A stretch of DNA of 64,000 nt, taken from Streptomyces sp. NBC_01275 (GTDB lineage: Bacteria; Actinomycetota; Actinomycetes; Streptomycetales; Streptomycetaceae). The notes below the pieces were generated by a model. It was not told where the DNA came from, did no database searches, and saw only the letters and a program-made list of their open reading frames with translations. The DNA lies in contig NZ_JAPEOZ010000001.1 in NCBI RefSeq assembly GCF_026340655.1, forward strand, positions 5,270,001 to 5,334,000, written 5' to 3'. Positions 48,932-59,574 of this stretch are shown piece after piece. How positions within the stretch are numbered: the first letter of the stretch is position 1; each line of letters starts with the position of its first letter. The position numbers and the translations under genes are program-made.

Positions 48932-50140
48932 GTGTCGTTCGTGAATGTGCTGGACATCCTGTTGCTGCTCGCGGCCGTATGGTTCGCGGTCGTCGGCTAC
49001 CGCCAGGGCTTCGTCGTCGGCATCCTGTCGGTGATCGGATTCCTGGGCGGCGGCCTCGTCGCCGTCTACCTGCTGCCCGTGGTCTGGGACTGGCTGACCG
49101 ACAACTCCGAGGTGAGCACCACGGCCGCCGTCGTCGCGGTCGTCGTCGTGATCGTCTGCGCCTCGATCGGGCAGGCCCTGACCACCCACCTCGGCAACAA
49201 GCTGCGCCGGTACATCACCTGGTCCCCGGCCCGCGCGCTCGACGCGACCGGCGGCGCGCTGGTCAACGTGGTGGCCATGCTTCTGGTGGCCTGGCTGATC
49301 GGGTCCGCGCTCGCCGGCACCACCCTGCCCACGCTGGGCAAGGAGGTCCGTAGCTCCAAGGTGCTGCTCGGGGTGTCCCAGGCGCTGCCCGACCAGGCCG
49401 ACACCTGGTTCGCCGACTTCTCCACCGTCCTCGCGCAGAACGGCTTCCCGCAGGTCTTCAGCCCGTTCTCCAACGAGCCGATCACCGACGTACAGCCGCC
49501 CGATCCGGCCCTGGCCGACAGCCCGGTGGCCGCCAGCGCGCAGCATTCCATCGTGAAGGTCATGGGCACCGCCGAGAGCTGCGGCAAGGTCCTGGAGGGC
49601 ACCGGCTTCGTCTTCGGCGAGCGCCGCGTCATGACCAACGCGCATGTCGTGGGCGGCGTCGACGAGCCGACCGTCCAGATAGGCGGCGAGGGCCGCAAGT
49701 ACGACGCCACGGTCGTGCTGTACGACTGGAAGCGCGACATCGCCGTCCTCGACGTACCGGATCTCGACGCGCCCGCGCTGCGGTTCACCACCGACGACGC
49801 GGAGAGCGACGACAGCGCGATCGTCGCCGGGTTCCCGGAGAACGGGTCGTACGACGTCCGTCCCGCGCGCGTGCGTGGGCGCATCACGGCCAACGGCCCG
49901 GACATCTACCACCGTGGCACCGTCCGCCGCGATGTGTACTCGCTGTACGCCACGGTCCGTCAGGGGAACTCCGGCGGCCCGCTGCTCACCACCGACGGCC
50001 AGGTGTACGGCGTGGTCTTCGCGAAGTCCCTCGACGACGCCGACACCGGCTACGCGCTCACCGCGGACGAGATCCAGCAGGACATCGCCCAGGGGCGTAC
50101 CGCGGGCCAACAGGTGGACAGCGACAGTTGCGCCCTCTGA
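48932..50140 (+). CDS. CvpA-like membrane serine protease, MarP type
   Basis: The 402-residue protein starts at GTG 48932. Four membrane helices (about 5-20, 28-50, 62-80 and 108-128) form a CvpA-like domain, then a periplasmic trypsin-like domain with TNAHVV (His238), RDIAVLDV (Asp269) and GNSGGPL (Ser347). Cys217 and Cys400 may form a disulfide. Mycobacterial MarP has the same layout and is needed under acid and oxidative stress by cleaving a wall hydrolase. A nested hairpin terminates the gene. Confidence 0.92.
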   Translation: MSFVNVLDILLLLAAVWFAVVGYRQGFVVGILSVIGFLGGGLVAVYLLPVVWDWLTDNSEVSTTAAVVAVVVVIVCASIGQALTTHLGNKLRRYITWSPARALDATGGALVNVVAMLLVAWLIGSALAGTTLPTLGKEVRSSKVLLGVSQALPDQADTWFADFSTVLAQNGFPQVFSPFSNEPITDVQPPDPALADSPVAASAQHSIVKVMGTAESCGKVLEGTGFVFGERRVMTNAHVVGGVDEPTVQIGGEGRKYDATVVLYDWKRDIAVLDVPDLDAPALRFTTDDAESDDSAIVAGFPENGSYDVRPARVRGRITANGPDIYHRGTVRRDVYSLYATVRQGNSGGPLLTTDGQVYGVVFAKSLDDADTGYALTADEIQQDIAQGRTAGQQVDSDSCAL

Positions 50141-50170
50141 GTTCCCCGGAAGGGGACGTCCCAGAGGGCG
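50131..50170 (+). terminator. Nested hairpin after the protease gene
   Basis: CGCCCTCTG (50131-50139, within the last codons) pairs with CAGAGGGCG (50162-50170), and GTTCCCC with GGGGAC inside. The stem overlaps the stop codon. Confidence 0.7.
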
Positions 50171-50177
50171 GGTGTCG

Positions 50178-50360
50178 TCAGCCTCGAGGGTGACGCAGGC
50201 GCACCGAGACCCAACGGGCCCGGCGGCGCAGAATGCGCGGAATGCCCACCCGGAGGTCGGTGCCCGGCAACTGCGGGTCGGCGCCTCGGCGGTGGGAGCT
50301 CAGGCCATTGGCCGAGCGGCGGTTGCGTGCGGCGTCACTGTAGTCGTGCGTCCAGCCCAT
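50178..50360 (-). CDS. Small basic protein, unrecognised
   Basis: A 60-residue frame starts at ATG 50360: MGWTHDYSDAARNRRSANGL, then Arg-rich sequence with a pI clearly above 11. No membrane segment or signal peptide. I have an impression of similar small Streptomyces frames next to this protease, without certainty. The ribosome site is weak, so the call is tentative. Confidence 0.4.
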   Translation of the reverse strand: MGWTHDYSDAARNRRSANGLSSHRRGADPQLPGTDLRVGIPRILRRRARWVSVRLRHPRG

Positions 50361-50487
50361 ACCCCGACGTCTGCCCCTGCCCCAAGGTCGATAACCGCCC
50401 TCGGACCCGCCAATCGGCCTATGCGCCAGGCAATTGGCTGTTCGTAGTACAGCTGTTCTGGTCCGGATACCGGGCGCTCGCCGCCGC

Positions 50488-51426
50488 TCACCGGTCGGGT
50501 TCGGGGTCTTTCAGCCAGTTGACCAGTTCGGTGGAGAAGGCGACCGGATCCTCCTCGTGCGGGAAGTGCCCGAGCCCGTCGAACAGCCGCCAGCGGTACG
50601 GCGCTTCGACGTACTCGCCGGAGCCGGCCGCGCTGCGGGTGCGCATCACCGGATCGAGGGAACCGTGCAGATGGAGCGTCGGCACCCGCACGGGCCGCTT
50701 CATGCGCCGGTAGAACTGGACGCCGTCCGGCCGCGCCAGGGACCGCACCAGCCACCGGTACGGCTCCAGGGAGCAGTGGGCCGTGGAGGGGATGCACATC
50801 GCGCGCTGGTACGTCTCGACGGCCTCGTCGTCCGGCAGCAGCGGCCCGGACCAGTCCCGGATGAGCCGGCCCACCAGCGCCCCGTCGTCGGCGGTCAGTT
50901 GCCGCTCGGGGACCCAGGGCCGCTGGAACCCCCAGATGTGGGAGCTCGCGGACGTCTGCCGGACGTCGGCGAGCATCGCCGAGCGCCACCGCCGCGGGTG
51001 CGGCATCGAGGCGACGGCGAGCCGCCGTACGAGCTTGGGGCGCATCACGGCCGCCGTCCACGCCAGATAGCCGCCCAGGTCGTGGCCGACCAGGGCGGCG
51101 TCCGGCTCGCCGAGCGAGCGGATCACGCCGGTGATGTCGAGGGCGAGGTTGGCCGGGTCGTAGCCGCGGGGTGTGCGGTCGCTGCCGCCCACGCCCCGCA
51201 GGTCCATCGCGACGGCCCGGAAGCCCGCGTCGGCCAGTGCGGTCAGCTGGTGCCGCCAGGTCCACCAGAACTGCGGGAAGCCGTGGACCAGCATGACCAG
51301 CGGACCGTCGCCGACCTCCGCGATGTGGAAGCGTGCGCCGTTCGCCGCGACTTCGCGATGGGTCCAGGGGCCTTCCGGCCGGACGACCGAAGCGGGTTGC
51401 GCCGAAGGAGTGCCGGGGTCCGTCAT
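50488..51426 (-). CDS. Alpha/beta hydrolase, epoxide hydrolase-like
   Basis: The 312-residue protein starts at ATG 51426 in a 4-base overlap with the holin-like gene. HGFPQFWWTWRHQ is the oxyanion-hole HGxP motif of epoxide hydrolases and haloalkane dehalogenases, GHDLGGYLAW has nucleophile Asp116, and LGHFPHEEDP has the catalytic His. Lid-domain tyrosines are probably in the SLEPYRWLVR and QFYRRM segments. Substrate unknown; cytosolic. Confidence 0.9.
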   Translation of the reverse strand: MTDPGTPSAQPASVVRPEGPWTHREVAANGARFHIAEVGDGPLVMLVHGFPQFWWTWRHQLTALADAGFRAVAMDLRGVGGSDRTPRGYDPANLALDITGVIRSLGEPDAALVGHDLGGYLAWTAAVMRPKLVRRLAVASMPHPRRWRSAMLADVRQTSASSHIWGFQRPWVPERQLTADDGALVGRLIRDWSGPLLPDDEAVETYQRAMCIPSTAHCSLEPYRWLVRSLARPDGVQFYRRMKRPVRVPTLHLHGSLDPVMRTRSAAGSGEYVEAPYRWRLFDGLGHFPHEEDPVAFSTELVNWLKDPEPDR

Positions 51427-51911
51427 GACGACGAGCGTGCCACAGCCTCGATGGCCTCCGGGACACGGTCCTGCGGCAGCTCGGGCCGCGGGTGCGGCTT
51501 CGCGTTCTGCAGGACGCCCGCCGACTCCTTCATCGAGGCGGCCACCTTCTGCGGACCCTTGCTCTTCTGCGCCTTCTTCGCGAAGACCACGCCGATCAGC
51601 GCGAGGCCGCCGGCGATCAGGACGTTCGCCGCGAAGGAGAGCAGGAAGCAGACCGCGAGATTCCAGTCGCTCCAGGTCCGGATGCCGTACGCCAGCGCGA
51701 AGTTCAGCATCGGCAGGGAGAACACCAGGACCGCGCCGGCCACCGTGAACGCGCCGCCGCTCACCGCCCCGCGCTTGACGTCCTGCTTCAGCTGAGCCTT
51801 CGCCAGCGCGATCTCGTCGTGCACCAGCGCGGACAATTCGGTCGTCGCCGAGGCGAACAGCTGGCCGATGCTGCGTTCGGCGCCGACCGGGCTGCCGTCG
51901 GGTGCGCTCAT
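51423..51911 (-). CDS. Phage holin superfamily III-like (Actinobacteriophage holin) protein
   Basis: The 162-residue protein starts at ATG 51911. An amphipathic helix (LVHDEIALAKAQLKQDVKRG) precedes two membrane hairpins (about 52-72 and 84-108), then a charged cytosolic tail. This is the Phage_holin_3_6 pattern, common as a chromosomal Streptomyces protein and not a sign of prophage. Function in the cell is unknown. It heads a two-gene unit with the epoxide-hydrolase-like gene. Confidence 0.82.
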   Translation of the reverse strand: MSAPDGSPVGAERSIGQLFASATTELSALVHDEIALAKAQLKQDVKRGAVSGGAFTVAGAVLVFSLPMLNFALAYGIRTWSDWNLAVCFLLSFAANVLIAGGLALIGVVFAKKAQKSKGPQKVAASMKESAGVLQNAKPHPRPELPQDRVPEAIEAVARSSS

Positions 51912-52026
51912 CGGGGTCTCCCTTTTCTGCTGCGGGTGCTTCTGGCTTCTGTGCTGCCTGCTGCTTCTGTGCTGCCTGCTGCTTCTGACTTCTTTGTACC
52001 GTCTTCTTTTGTACCGTCCCGTCAGA

Positions 52027-53499
52027 TCATGCCGGACGGTCGCCGTCCTCGCCCGCCCCGCCCGGCACTTCGGCCAGCCCGTGGCGCGCGGCGGCCTGTT
52101 CCCCGGCGATCCGCCGGGCGATCTCCGCGGCGGTCCTGCGGTGCTCGGCGGCCTTACGGTCGTGGATCTCCGCCATGCGCAGGTGGTACGCGGGGTCGTC
52201 CTGCTCGTAGACGTCCGGGATGCCGTCGAGGTCGTCGTCGCGCTCCTCGGCCTCCCACATCCGCCGGTACTTGGCGTTGCGCAGCTTCAACAGGACCGTC
52301 GCCAGGGTCGCCGCGATCAGCGAGCCCAGCAGGACGGCGGCCTTCACCTCGTCGGTCAGGACCGCGTCGCCCTCGAAGGCCAGCTCCCCGATCAGCAGCG
52401 ACACGGTGAAGCCGATGCCGGCGAGGGACGCGACGGCGAAGACGTCCGCCCAGGCGAGGTCCTCGCTGAGGGAGGCCCGGGTGAACCGGACGGTCAGCCA
52501 GGTCCCGCCGAAGATGCCGATCGTCTTGCCGACGACGAGACCGAGGACGACGCCCAGGGTCTCCGGCCTCGCGAACACGTCCCCGAGCGCCCCGCCCGAG
52601 AGCGTGACCCCGGCGCTGAACAGAGCGAACAGCGGGACCGCGAGACCCGCGGACAGGGGGCGTACGAGGTGTTCGACGCGTTCGCCGGGGGAGTGCTCCT
52701 CGCCTTCGCGGGTCGTGCAGCGCAGCATCAGGCCCATGGCGACGCCGGCGATGGTCGCGTGGACGCCGCTGTTGTACATCAGCGCCCAGACGACGAGCGC
52801 GAGCGGGACGTACACGTACCAGCCGCGTACGCCCTTGCGCAGCAGCAGCCAGAAGACGACGAGGCCGGCGATCGCGCCGCCGAGCGCGGCGAAGTCGATG
52901 TCCGCGGTGAAGAAGACCGCGATGATCAGGATCGCGAACAGGTCGTCGACGACGGCGAGGGTGAGCAGGAAGGCGCGCAGGGCGCTCGGCAGGGACGTGC
53001 CGATGACGGCGAGCACGGCGAGCGCGAACGCGATGTCGGTCGCGGTGGGCACCGCCCAGCCGCCCAGGGAACCCCCGCCGCCGAGGCTCGTGAGCGTGTA
53101 CACGAGCGCCGGTACGGCCATCCCGCACAGCGCGGCCACCACGGGGAGCGCGGCGGCCCTGGGGTCCTTGAGGTCGCCGGCGACCAGTTCGCGCTTGAGC
53201 TCGATGCCGGCGACGAAGAAGAAGACCGCGAGGAGGCCGTCGGCCGCCCAGTGCGCGACGGACAGGTCCAGGCCGAGGGCCTCGGGGCCCAGGTGGTAGT
53301 GGCTGACGCTCTCGTAGCTGTCGTGCAGTGCGGGTACGTTCGCCCAGATCAGCGCCGTGACCGCAGCCGCCAGGAGCAGTACACCGCCGACGGTCTCGGT
53401 GCGCAGCGCGTCCGCGACGAAGGTCCGCTCGGGCAGGGACAGACGTCCGAGGACCCTGCGAGGGGTGGGGGTGGGCGCGGGGGTGCGGGGCGCGGTCAC
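52027..53499 (-). CDS. nhaA: Na+/H+ antiporter NhaA
   Basis: The 490-residue protein starts at GTG 53499, with GGAGG 13 bases upstream; an earlier frame start at 53535 lacks a ribosome site. About 11-12 helices follow. VAALCGMAVPALVYTL, PTATDIAFALAVLAVIG (the ion-binding region with its Asp), VVDDLFAILIIAVFFT (the Asp-Asp pair of NhaA) and a Lys-bearing helix fit the family. A long charged cytosolic tail (about 430-490, RRMWEAEERDDDLDG) is added. It expels Na+ in exchange for protons. Confidence 0.93.
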   Translation of the reverse strand: MTAPRTPAPTPTPRRVLGRLSLPERTFVADALRTETVGGVLLLAAAVTALIWANVPALHDSYESVSHYHLGPEALGLDLSVAHWAADGLLAVFFFVAGIELKRELVAGDLKDPRAAALPVVAALCGMAVPALVYTLTSLGGGGSLGGWAVPTATDIAFALAVLAVIGTSLPSALRAFLLTLAVVDDLFAILIIAVFFTADIDFAALGGAIAGLVVFWLLLRKGVRGWYVYVPLALVVWALMYNSGVHATIAGVAMGLMLRCTTREGEEHSPGERVEHLVRPLSAGLAVPLFALFSAGVTLSGGALGDVFARPETLGVVLGLVVGKTIGIFGGTWLTVRFTRASLSEDLAWADVFAVASLAGIGFTVSLLIGELAFEGDAVLTDEVKAAVLLGSLIAATLATVLLKLRNAKYRRMWEAEERDDDLDGIPDVYEQDDPAYHLRMAEIHDRKAAEHRRTAAEIARRIAGEQAAARHGLAEVPGGAGEDGDRPA

Positions 53500-53592
53500 G
53501 GGGGAGACCTCCGGTCGGTGGGCAGCACAGAGCACTTGCCGACCAGACTTCCCGGCACACCTTCTCGATCCTGGCGCGTCCTTGACGCTTTG

Positions 53593-53607
53593 CTTAGTTT
53601 ACCTAAG
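53593..53607 (-). promoter_or_regulatory. CTTAG-N5-CTAAG palindrome upstream of nhaA
   Basis: On the minus strand the site reads CTTAGGTAAACTAAG about 95 bases before the nhaA start. The TTAGGTxxxCTAA form is faintly like DtxR/IdeR-type boxes but too short for a full match. Confidence 0.3.
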
Positions 53608-53646
53608 ATGCGGCGGGACGGATCCGGCGGGTCTCACGTTATGCGC

Positions 53647-53682
53647 AAAAGGGGCGTCCGGCGCGTCCCGCCGGGCGCCCCT
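53647..53682 (-). terminator. Rho-independent terminator of acs
   Basis: On the minus strand a GC-rich stem (GGGGCG..CGGCG, loop, CGCCG..CGCCCC) covering 53651-53681 is followed directly by TTTT, 20 bases after the acs stop codon. Confidence 0.85.
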
Positions 53683-53700
53683 CGGGGACGTATGCGCTGC

Positions 53701-55659
<1,959 letters not shown>

Positions 55660-55751
55660 GACATCTCCCTCTCGAAGGGTGTCCGTGTCCGTTGTGTCCC
55701 AGGCCACAGCTCATCAGACCCAGGGGGCCGATGACAAGAGCCGACCTGATA

Positions 55752-55766
55752 TTGGTTTAGACCTCT
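55752..55766 (-). promoter_or_regulatory. DasR-like (dre) palindrome upstream of acs
   Basis: The + strand sequence TTGGTTTAGACCT at 55752 matches 10 of 12 positions of the dre core TGGTCTAGACCA. It sits in the acs promoter region about 95 bases from the start codon. GntR-family DasR links amino-sugar supply to metabolism in Streptomyces; control of acs is inferred. Confidence 0.4.
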
Positions 55767-55856
55767 CGGGTTCGGTGATCGAAGTCATCCGTACCCACGG
55801 ACACGGACACGGGCCGAACGGAGTTCAGCCGGTGTAACGCCTTTCACACTCCTTTG

Positions 55857-55932
55857 CTGGTGGGAGGTGGGAGGTGGGAGGTGGGAGGTGGGAGGTGGGA
55901 GGTGGGAGGTGGGAGGTGGGAGGTGGGAGGCG
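55857..55932 (+). repeat. Tandem GGTGGGA heptamer array
   Basis: About ten nearly perfect 7-base units (GGTGGGA) run from 55857 to 55932, 25 bases past the stop codon of the SulP-carbonic anhydrase gene. On the + strand it has regular GG and GGG runs and could form G-quadruplexes; on the transcribed minus message it is C/U-rich (CCCACCT). Confidence 0.9.
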
Positions 55933-55956
55933 GGGTGAGGTGGGGTGAGTGGCACG

Positions 55957-58900
55957 TCACGCCGTCAGGTCCGCCAGTCCTACGTGGTCGAACAGGTCGT
56001 CCCCGCTCTCCTCGGTGAGCAGGTACGTCTGCGCCTCTCCCACGTGGAAGTACAGCCCGTGCAGCTCCAGCACTCCGGCCTTCAGGGCTCGGGCCACCGG
56101 CTCGTGAGCGCGTAGATGGTCCAACTGCTGGACCACATTGGTCAGACAGAGCTGCTCGGCCGCGTCCGCGGCCGCCCGCCCGGCCAGCCGGGCCCAGGGG
56201 CGGCCGGCGTCGCCCATCCGCTCCAGGCTCGGCAGCCCGTGGCGCAGCCACCGCTTCAACGGTGTCCGGGCATCCCCCGGTTCGGACTTGAGCAGCGCCT
56301 GCATGGCCCCGCACCCGGAGTGCCCGCACACCGTGATGGACCGTACGTTCAGCACGTCCACCGCGTACTCGATCGCCGCCGCCACCGAGTCGTCGCCGCT
56401 CTCCTCGCCGGGCGGCGGCACCAGGTTCCCCACGTTGCGCACCACGAACAGGTCGCCGGGACCACTGGAGGTGATCATCGAGGTGACCAGCCGTGAGTCG
56501 GCGCAGGTGAGAAAGAGCTGCGTCGGCCGCTGTCCCTCCCGCGCCAGCCGCGCCAACTCACCCCTGACCAGCGGCGCGGTGTTCCGCTGGAACGCACTGA
56601 TCCCACGCACCAGTTGGCGACCGCTGGTCTCGGAGGCGTATGGGGAGCGGGAGGGCTCGGTCGGTTCGGTGGGCTTGGTGGGCTTGGTGGGTGCTGAGGG
56701 GCCGTGGGGTTCGGTGGGCTCGGAAGGTCCGTGGGGTCCGGAAGGGGCGTGGGGTCCGGTGGAGCCGTGGGGTCCGGTGGGCTTGGCGGACTCACAGGGC
56801 GTGGACGGGACGGGGGAGTCGGACAGGGCAAGAGAGTTGGACAGGGCGGGGGAGTCGACTGGGATGGATTGGCCGGAGGAGCCGGAGAGAGAAGGGCTGG
56901 ATGGATCGGAACGGACGGATGGATTAGAGGGGTCAGAGGAGGCGGAGGGACCAGAGGAGGCGGAGGGACCAGAGCGGCTGGGGGAGGGGGAAGGGCCAGA
57001 GCGGCTGCAGGAATCGGCGGAGACTGAGGAACCGGAGGGGGGCGAGGTGCCCAGGGACTCGGATCCGGCGGACCCGGCGGATCCGGTGAGCCCCGCAGAC
57101 TCCGTAGTTCCGGCGACCCCGGACCGCGTGGCCCCCGTATGACCGCTGGCTTCTGCGAACCGGCCGGCCTCCGTGGGTCCGGCGGACCCCGCGGACCCCG
57201 CGACCTCCGTGGCTCCGGCGGACCGCGCAGCCTCCGTGGCTCCGGCGGCCTCCGCGGCCCCTGCAGACCCTGCGATCCTCACGGACCCCGCAGCCTCCGC
57301 AGACCTCGCAGCCCCCATGGACCCGGTGGCCCCCGCAGACCGGTCACCCCCGGTGAACCCAGCGAGTCCGGCCGGGAGTTCGCCGGAAGGTCCACCGGCT
57401 TCCCTGCGGCCTTCCCCACCGATCCCCCCGAAGGCTTCCCCGGACGATCGTCCGCTCAAGTGATCGTCGGAGAGGCCGCCCGGCGGCGGTGGTGTGGATC
57501 GTGGACCTTCGCACTGGTGGTTGCGCCACGGTGTCCAGGGGCGGCAGCGGCAGTCGGCGACGGGTGTCCCCGTCATGGGAGCGGAGTCGGGAGCCTGGGC
57601 GGCGGTTGGCTCGCCGGCCCGGGTCTCGGCCTCAGCTCCAGCCTCGGATCCAGCCTCAGTCCCGGATCCCGCCCCGGCGGCGGAGCGGCGGCCGGTCAGC
57701 TCGGCGGAGCCGCCTTGCGCGGTGTGCGTCTTCTGCCAGTCCTGCAGGGACTCGTACGCCGCGTGGTCCATGAAGGAGCCGTCCAACTCGACCACTACAT
57801 GGGTGCCTTGGGGCACGAGATGCAGGGCGCGGCTGAGCCGCGGCACCGCGAGGAACGTCAACTGGCCTCGTACGTGTACGTGATGGACTCCTTCCTGTTC
57901 GTCGTGGGTGATACGGGTGCGGGTGAGGCGGTGCAGGGCGACGGCGACGGCCATGGCGATTCCCAGCGTCACGCCCTCCAGGACGCCGAGGAACACCACG
58001 CCGAGGGTGGTGACGGCGTACACCAGCACCTCTCGGTGGCGGGTCACCGTACGAATGTGGTGCAGGGACACCATCTGGATGCCGACGGCCATCACCAGGG
58101 CGGCGAGCGAGGCGAGCGGGATGAGCTCCAGGATCGGGACCATCAGCAGTGCGGCGACTACTACGAGAACGCCGTGCAGCATCGTGGAGTTCCGGCTCAC
58201 GGCGCCGGCTCGGACATTCGCCGAACTGCGTACGGCCACGCCCGCCACGGGCAGCCCGCCGAGCGCGCCGGAGACGACGTTGGCGGCACCCTGTCCGAGC
58301 AGCTCGCGGTCCAGGTCGGAGCGGCCGACGCGCGAGGAGCGGCCGGAGCGGGAGGCGATCAGGTCGGGCCGGGAGGCGATCAGCTTGTCCACGGCGACCG
58401 CGCCGAGCAGCGACTGCACGCTGCACACCAGCGTGACGGTGAGGACGGCGGCGGCGAGGCCGGACACCGGACCCTCGGGCAGCCCGGCCAGGGCGTGGCT
58501 GCTCCAGGACGGCAGGTCGACCTTGGGGACGGTGAGTCCGGCGAGCGCGGCGGCGGTCGTGGCTCCGGCGACGGCGACGAGCGCGGCGGGCATTCTGGCC
58601 AGCAGGCGGCCGACCCGGCCGGGGATGCGGGGCCAGAGCAGCAGCAGGGTCAGCGTCAGCGCGCTCACGGCCACGGCGGCGGGCTGCAGCCCGGCCAACT
58701 GGGCGGGAAGGGCACAGAGGTTGTCCAGGACAGAGCTCTGCGGGTTGCCGCCGAGGACGATGTGCAGTTGGGCGACGGCGATGGTGACGCCGATGCCGGC
58801 AAGCATGCCGTGCACGATGGCGGGGCTGACGGCGAGCGCGGTGCGCGCCACGCGCAGGCAGCCGAGGCCGAGTTGGGCGAGGCCGGCGAGGACCGTGATG

Positions 58901-59238
58901 GCGCACGTCGTCCGCCAGCCGTAGCGGTGGATGAGGTCGGCGGTGACGACCGTCAGGCCGGCGGCGGGGCCGCTGACCTGGAGCGGCGATCCGCTGATCC
59001 AGCCGGTGACGAGCCCGCCCACGGCGGCGGCGACGAGCCCGGCCTGGAGGGGGGCGCCGGTGGCCAGGGCGATGCCGAGGGACAGGGGGAGGGCGATCAG
59101 GAAGACCGCGATCGAGGCGGACACGTCGGCGCCCGCGAGCCGGAAACGGCGGTGCGGGGCCGGTGGGGGGCAGTGGGGTCGGTGGATGCGCTGGGTGCGC
59201 GTCGAGGTGGAAGCACGAGGGGGTAGGCAGGCTGACAT
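55957..59238 (-). CDS. SulP anion transporter fused to beta-carbonic anhydrase, long linker
   Basis: The 1093-residue protein starts at ATG 59238. Residues of about 35-435 form the SulP membrane domain (VSASIAVFLIALPLSLGIAL; SGSPLQVSGPAAGLTVV; LGGLPVAGVAVRSSANV), and 450-512 a STAS domain (FMDHAAYESLQDW). A beta-carbonic anhydrase covers about 873-1093: FLTCADSR (Cys912, Asp914, Arg916), VCGHSGCGAMQ (His973, Cys976). It should import bicarbonate or sulfate and interconvert CO2 and bicarbonate at the cytosolic face. The linker (about 516-872) is made of Ser, Gly, Ala, Pro and Thr short repeats and is far longer than in relatives I remember (total about 750-850). The frame is open throughout. 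Confidence 0.92.
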   Translation of the reverse strand: MSACLPPRASTSTRTQRIHRPHCPPPAPHRRFRLAGADVSASIAVFLIALPLSLGIALATGAPLQAGLVAAAVGGLVTGWISGSPLQVSGPAAGLTVVTADLIHRYGWRTTCAITVLAGLAQLGLGCLRVARTALAVSPAIVHGMLAGIGVTIAVAQLHIVLGGNPQSSVLDNLCALPAQLAGLQPAAVAVSALTLTLLLLWPRIPGRVGRLLARMPAALVAVAGATTAAALAGLTVPKVDLPSWSSHALAGLPEGPVSGLAAAVLTVTLVCSVQSLLGAVAVDKLIASRPDLIASRSGRSSRVGRSDLDRELLGQGAANVVSGALGGLPVAGVAVRSSANVRAGAVSRNSTMLHGVLVVVAALLMVPILELIPLASLAALVMAVGIQMVSLHHIRTVTRHREVLVYAVTTLGVVFLGVLEGVTLGIAMAVAVALHRLTRTRITHDEQEGVHHVHVRGQLTFLAVPRLSRALHLVPQGTHVVVELDGSFMDHAAYESLQDWQKTHTAQGGSAELTGRRSAAGAGSGTEAGSEAGAEAETRAGEPTAAQAPDSAPMTGTPVADCRCRPWTPWRNHQCEGPRSTPPPPGGLSDDHLSGRSSGEAFGGIGGEGRREAGGPSGELPAGLAGFTGGDRSAGATGSMGAARSAEAAGSVRIAGSAGAAEAAGATEAARSAGATEVAGSAGSAGPTEAGRFAEASGHTGATRSGVAGTTESAGLTGSAGSAGSESLGTSPPSGSSVSADSCSRSGPSPSPSRSGPSASSGPSASSDPSNPSVRSDPSSPSLSGSSGQSIPVDSPALSNSLALSDSPVPSTPCESAKPTGPHGSTGPHAPSGPHGPSEPTEPHGPSAPTKPTKPTEPTEPSRSPYASETSGRQLVRGISAFQRNTAPLVRGELARLAREGQRPTQLFLTCADSRLVTSMITSSGPGDLFVVRNVGNLVPPPGEESGDDSVAAAIEYAVDVLNVRSITVCGHSGCGAMQALLKSEPGDARTPLKRWLRHGLPSLERMGDAGRPWARLAGRAAADAAEQLCLTNVVQQLDHLRAHEPVARALKAGVLELHGLYFHVGEAQTYLLTEESGDDLFDHVGLADLTA

Positions 59239-59574
59239 GGTTCCCGTCTCCTCCGGGGCAGCGCGGTCGCGGAACAGGTGGTCCCCGTCGATGGCGGGGG
59301 CGGTCGCGGCCGTGGGTCACGGCGTGCAGCGGCGGGATGAAATCAACGCTCGGTAAACGGATCGTAATGCAGAGTAAAGGTCAAGCATAGACTTTTGTGG
59401 CAAATGGGGTAGCAGGTCGCCCTCAAGTGTGAAGCGGTCTTTTTGTCGGCTTGTCGTATTAATTCCTTCCCGGCCCCCATGCGACCTTGACGGCGCTGTC
59501 GGCTCGTCCCGGCACACCACCAGAGAGCGCCGTCGTCGGCGTTGGCCTGAGAGAAGGAAGAAGGTGGGCGGAAG
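59239..59574. promoter_or_regulatory. Divergent promoter region of the SulP-CA and lipoprotein genes
   Basis: No gene is seen in 336 bases. The middle (59338-59460) is AT-rich for this genome and holds a TTGACC hexamer on the minus strand (near 59378-59383) and GTATTAATTCC on the plus strand (near 59456). Both could serve as promoter elements for the two divergent genes. Confidence 0.5.

Noticed and set aside
51423..51911. Prophage, suggested by the holin-like gene
   Set aside because: No other phage gene is near; chromosomal holin-III-like proteins are common in Streptomyces.
57139..59226. A 695-codon + strand frame across the SulP-CA gene
   Set aside because: Made of Gly/Arg/Asp/His repeats from the opposite strand of a clear transporter gene.
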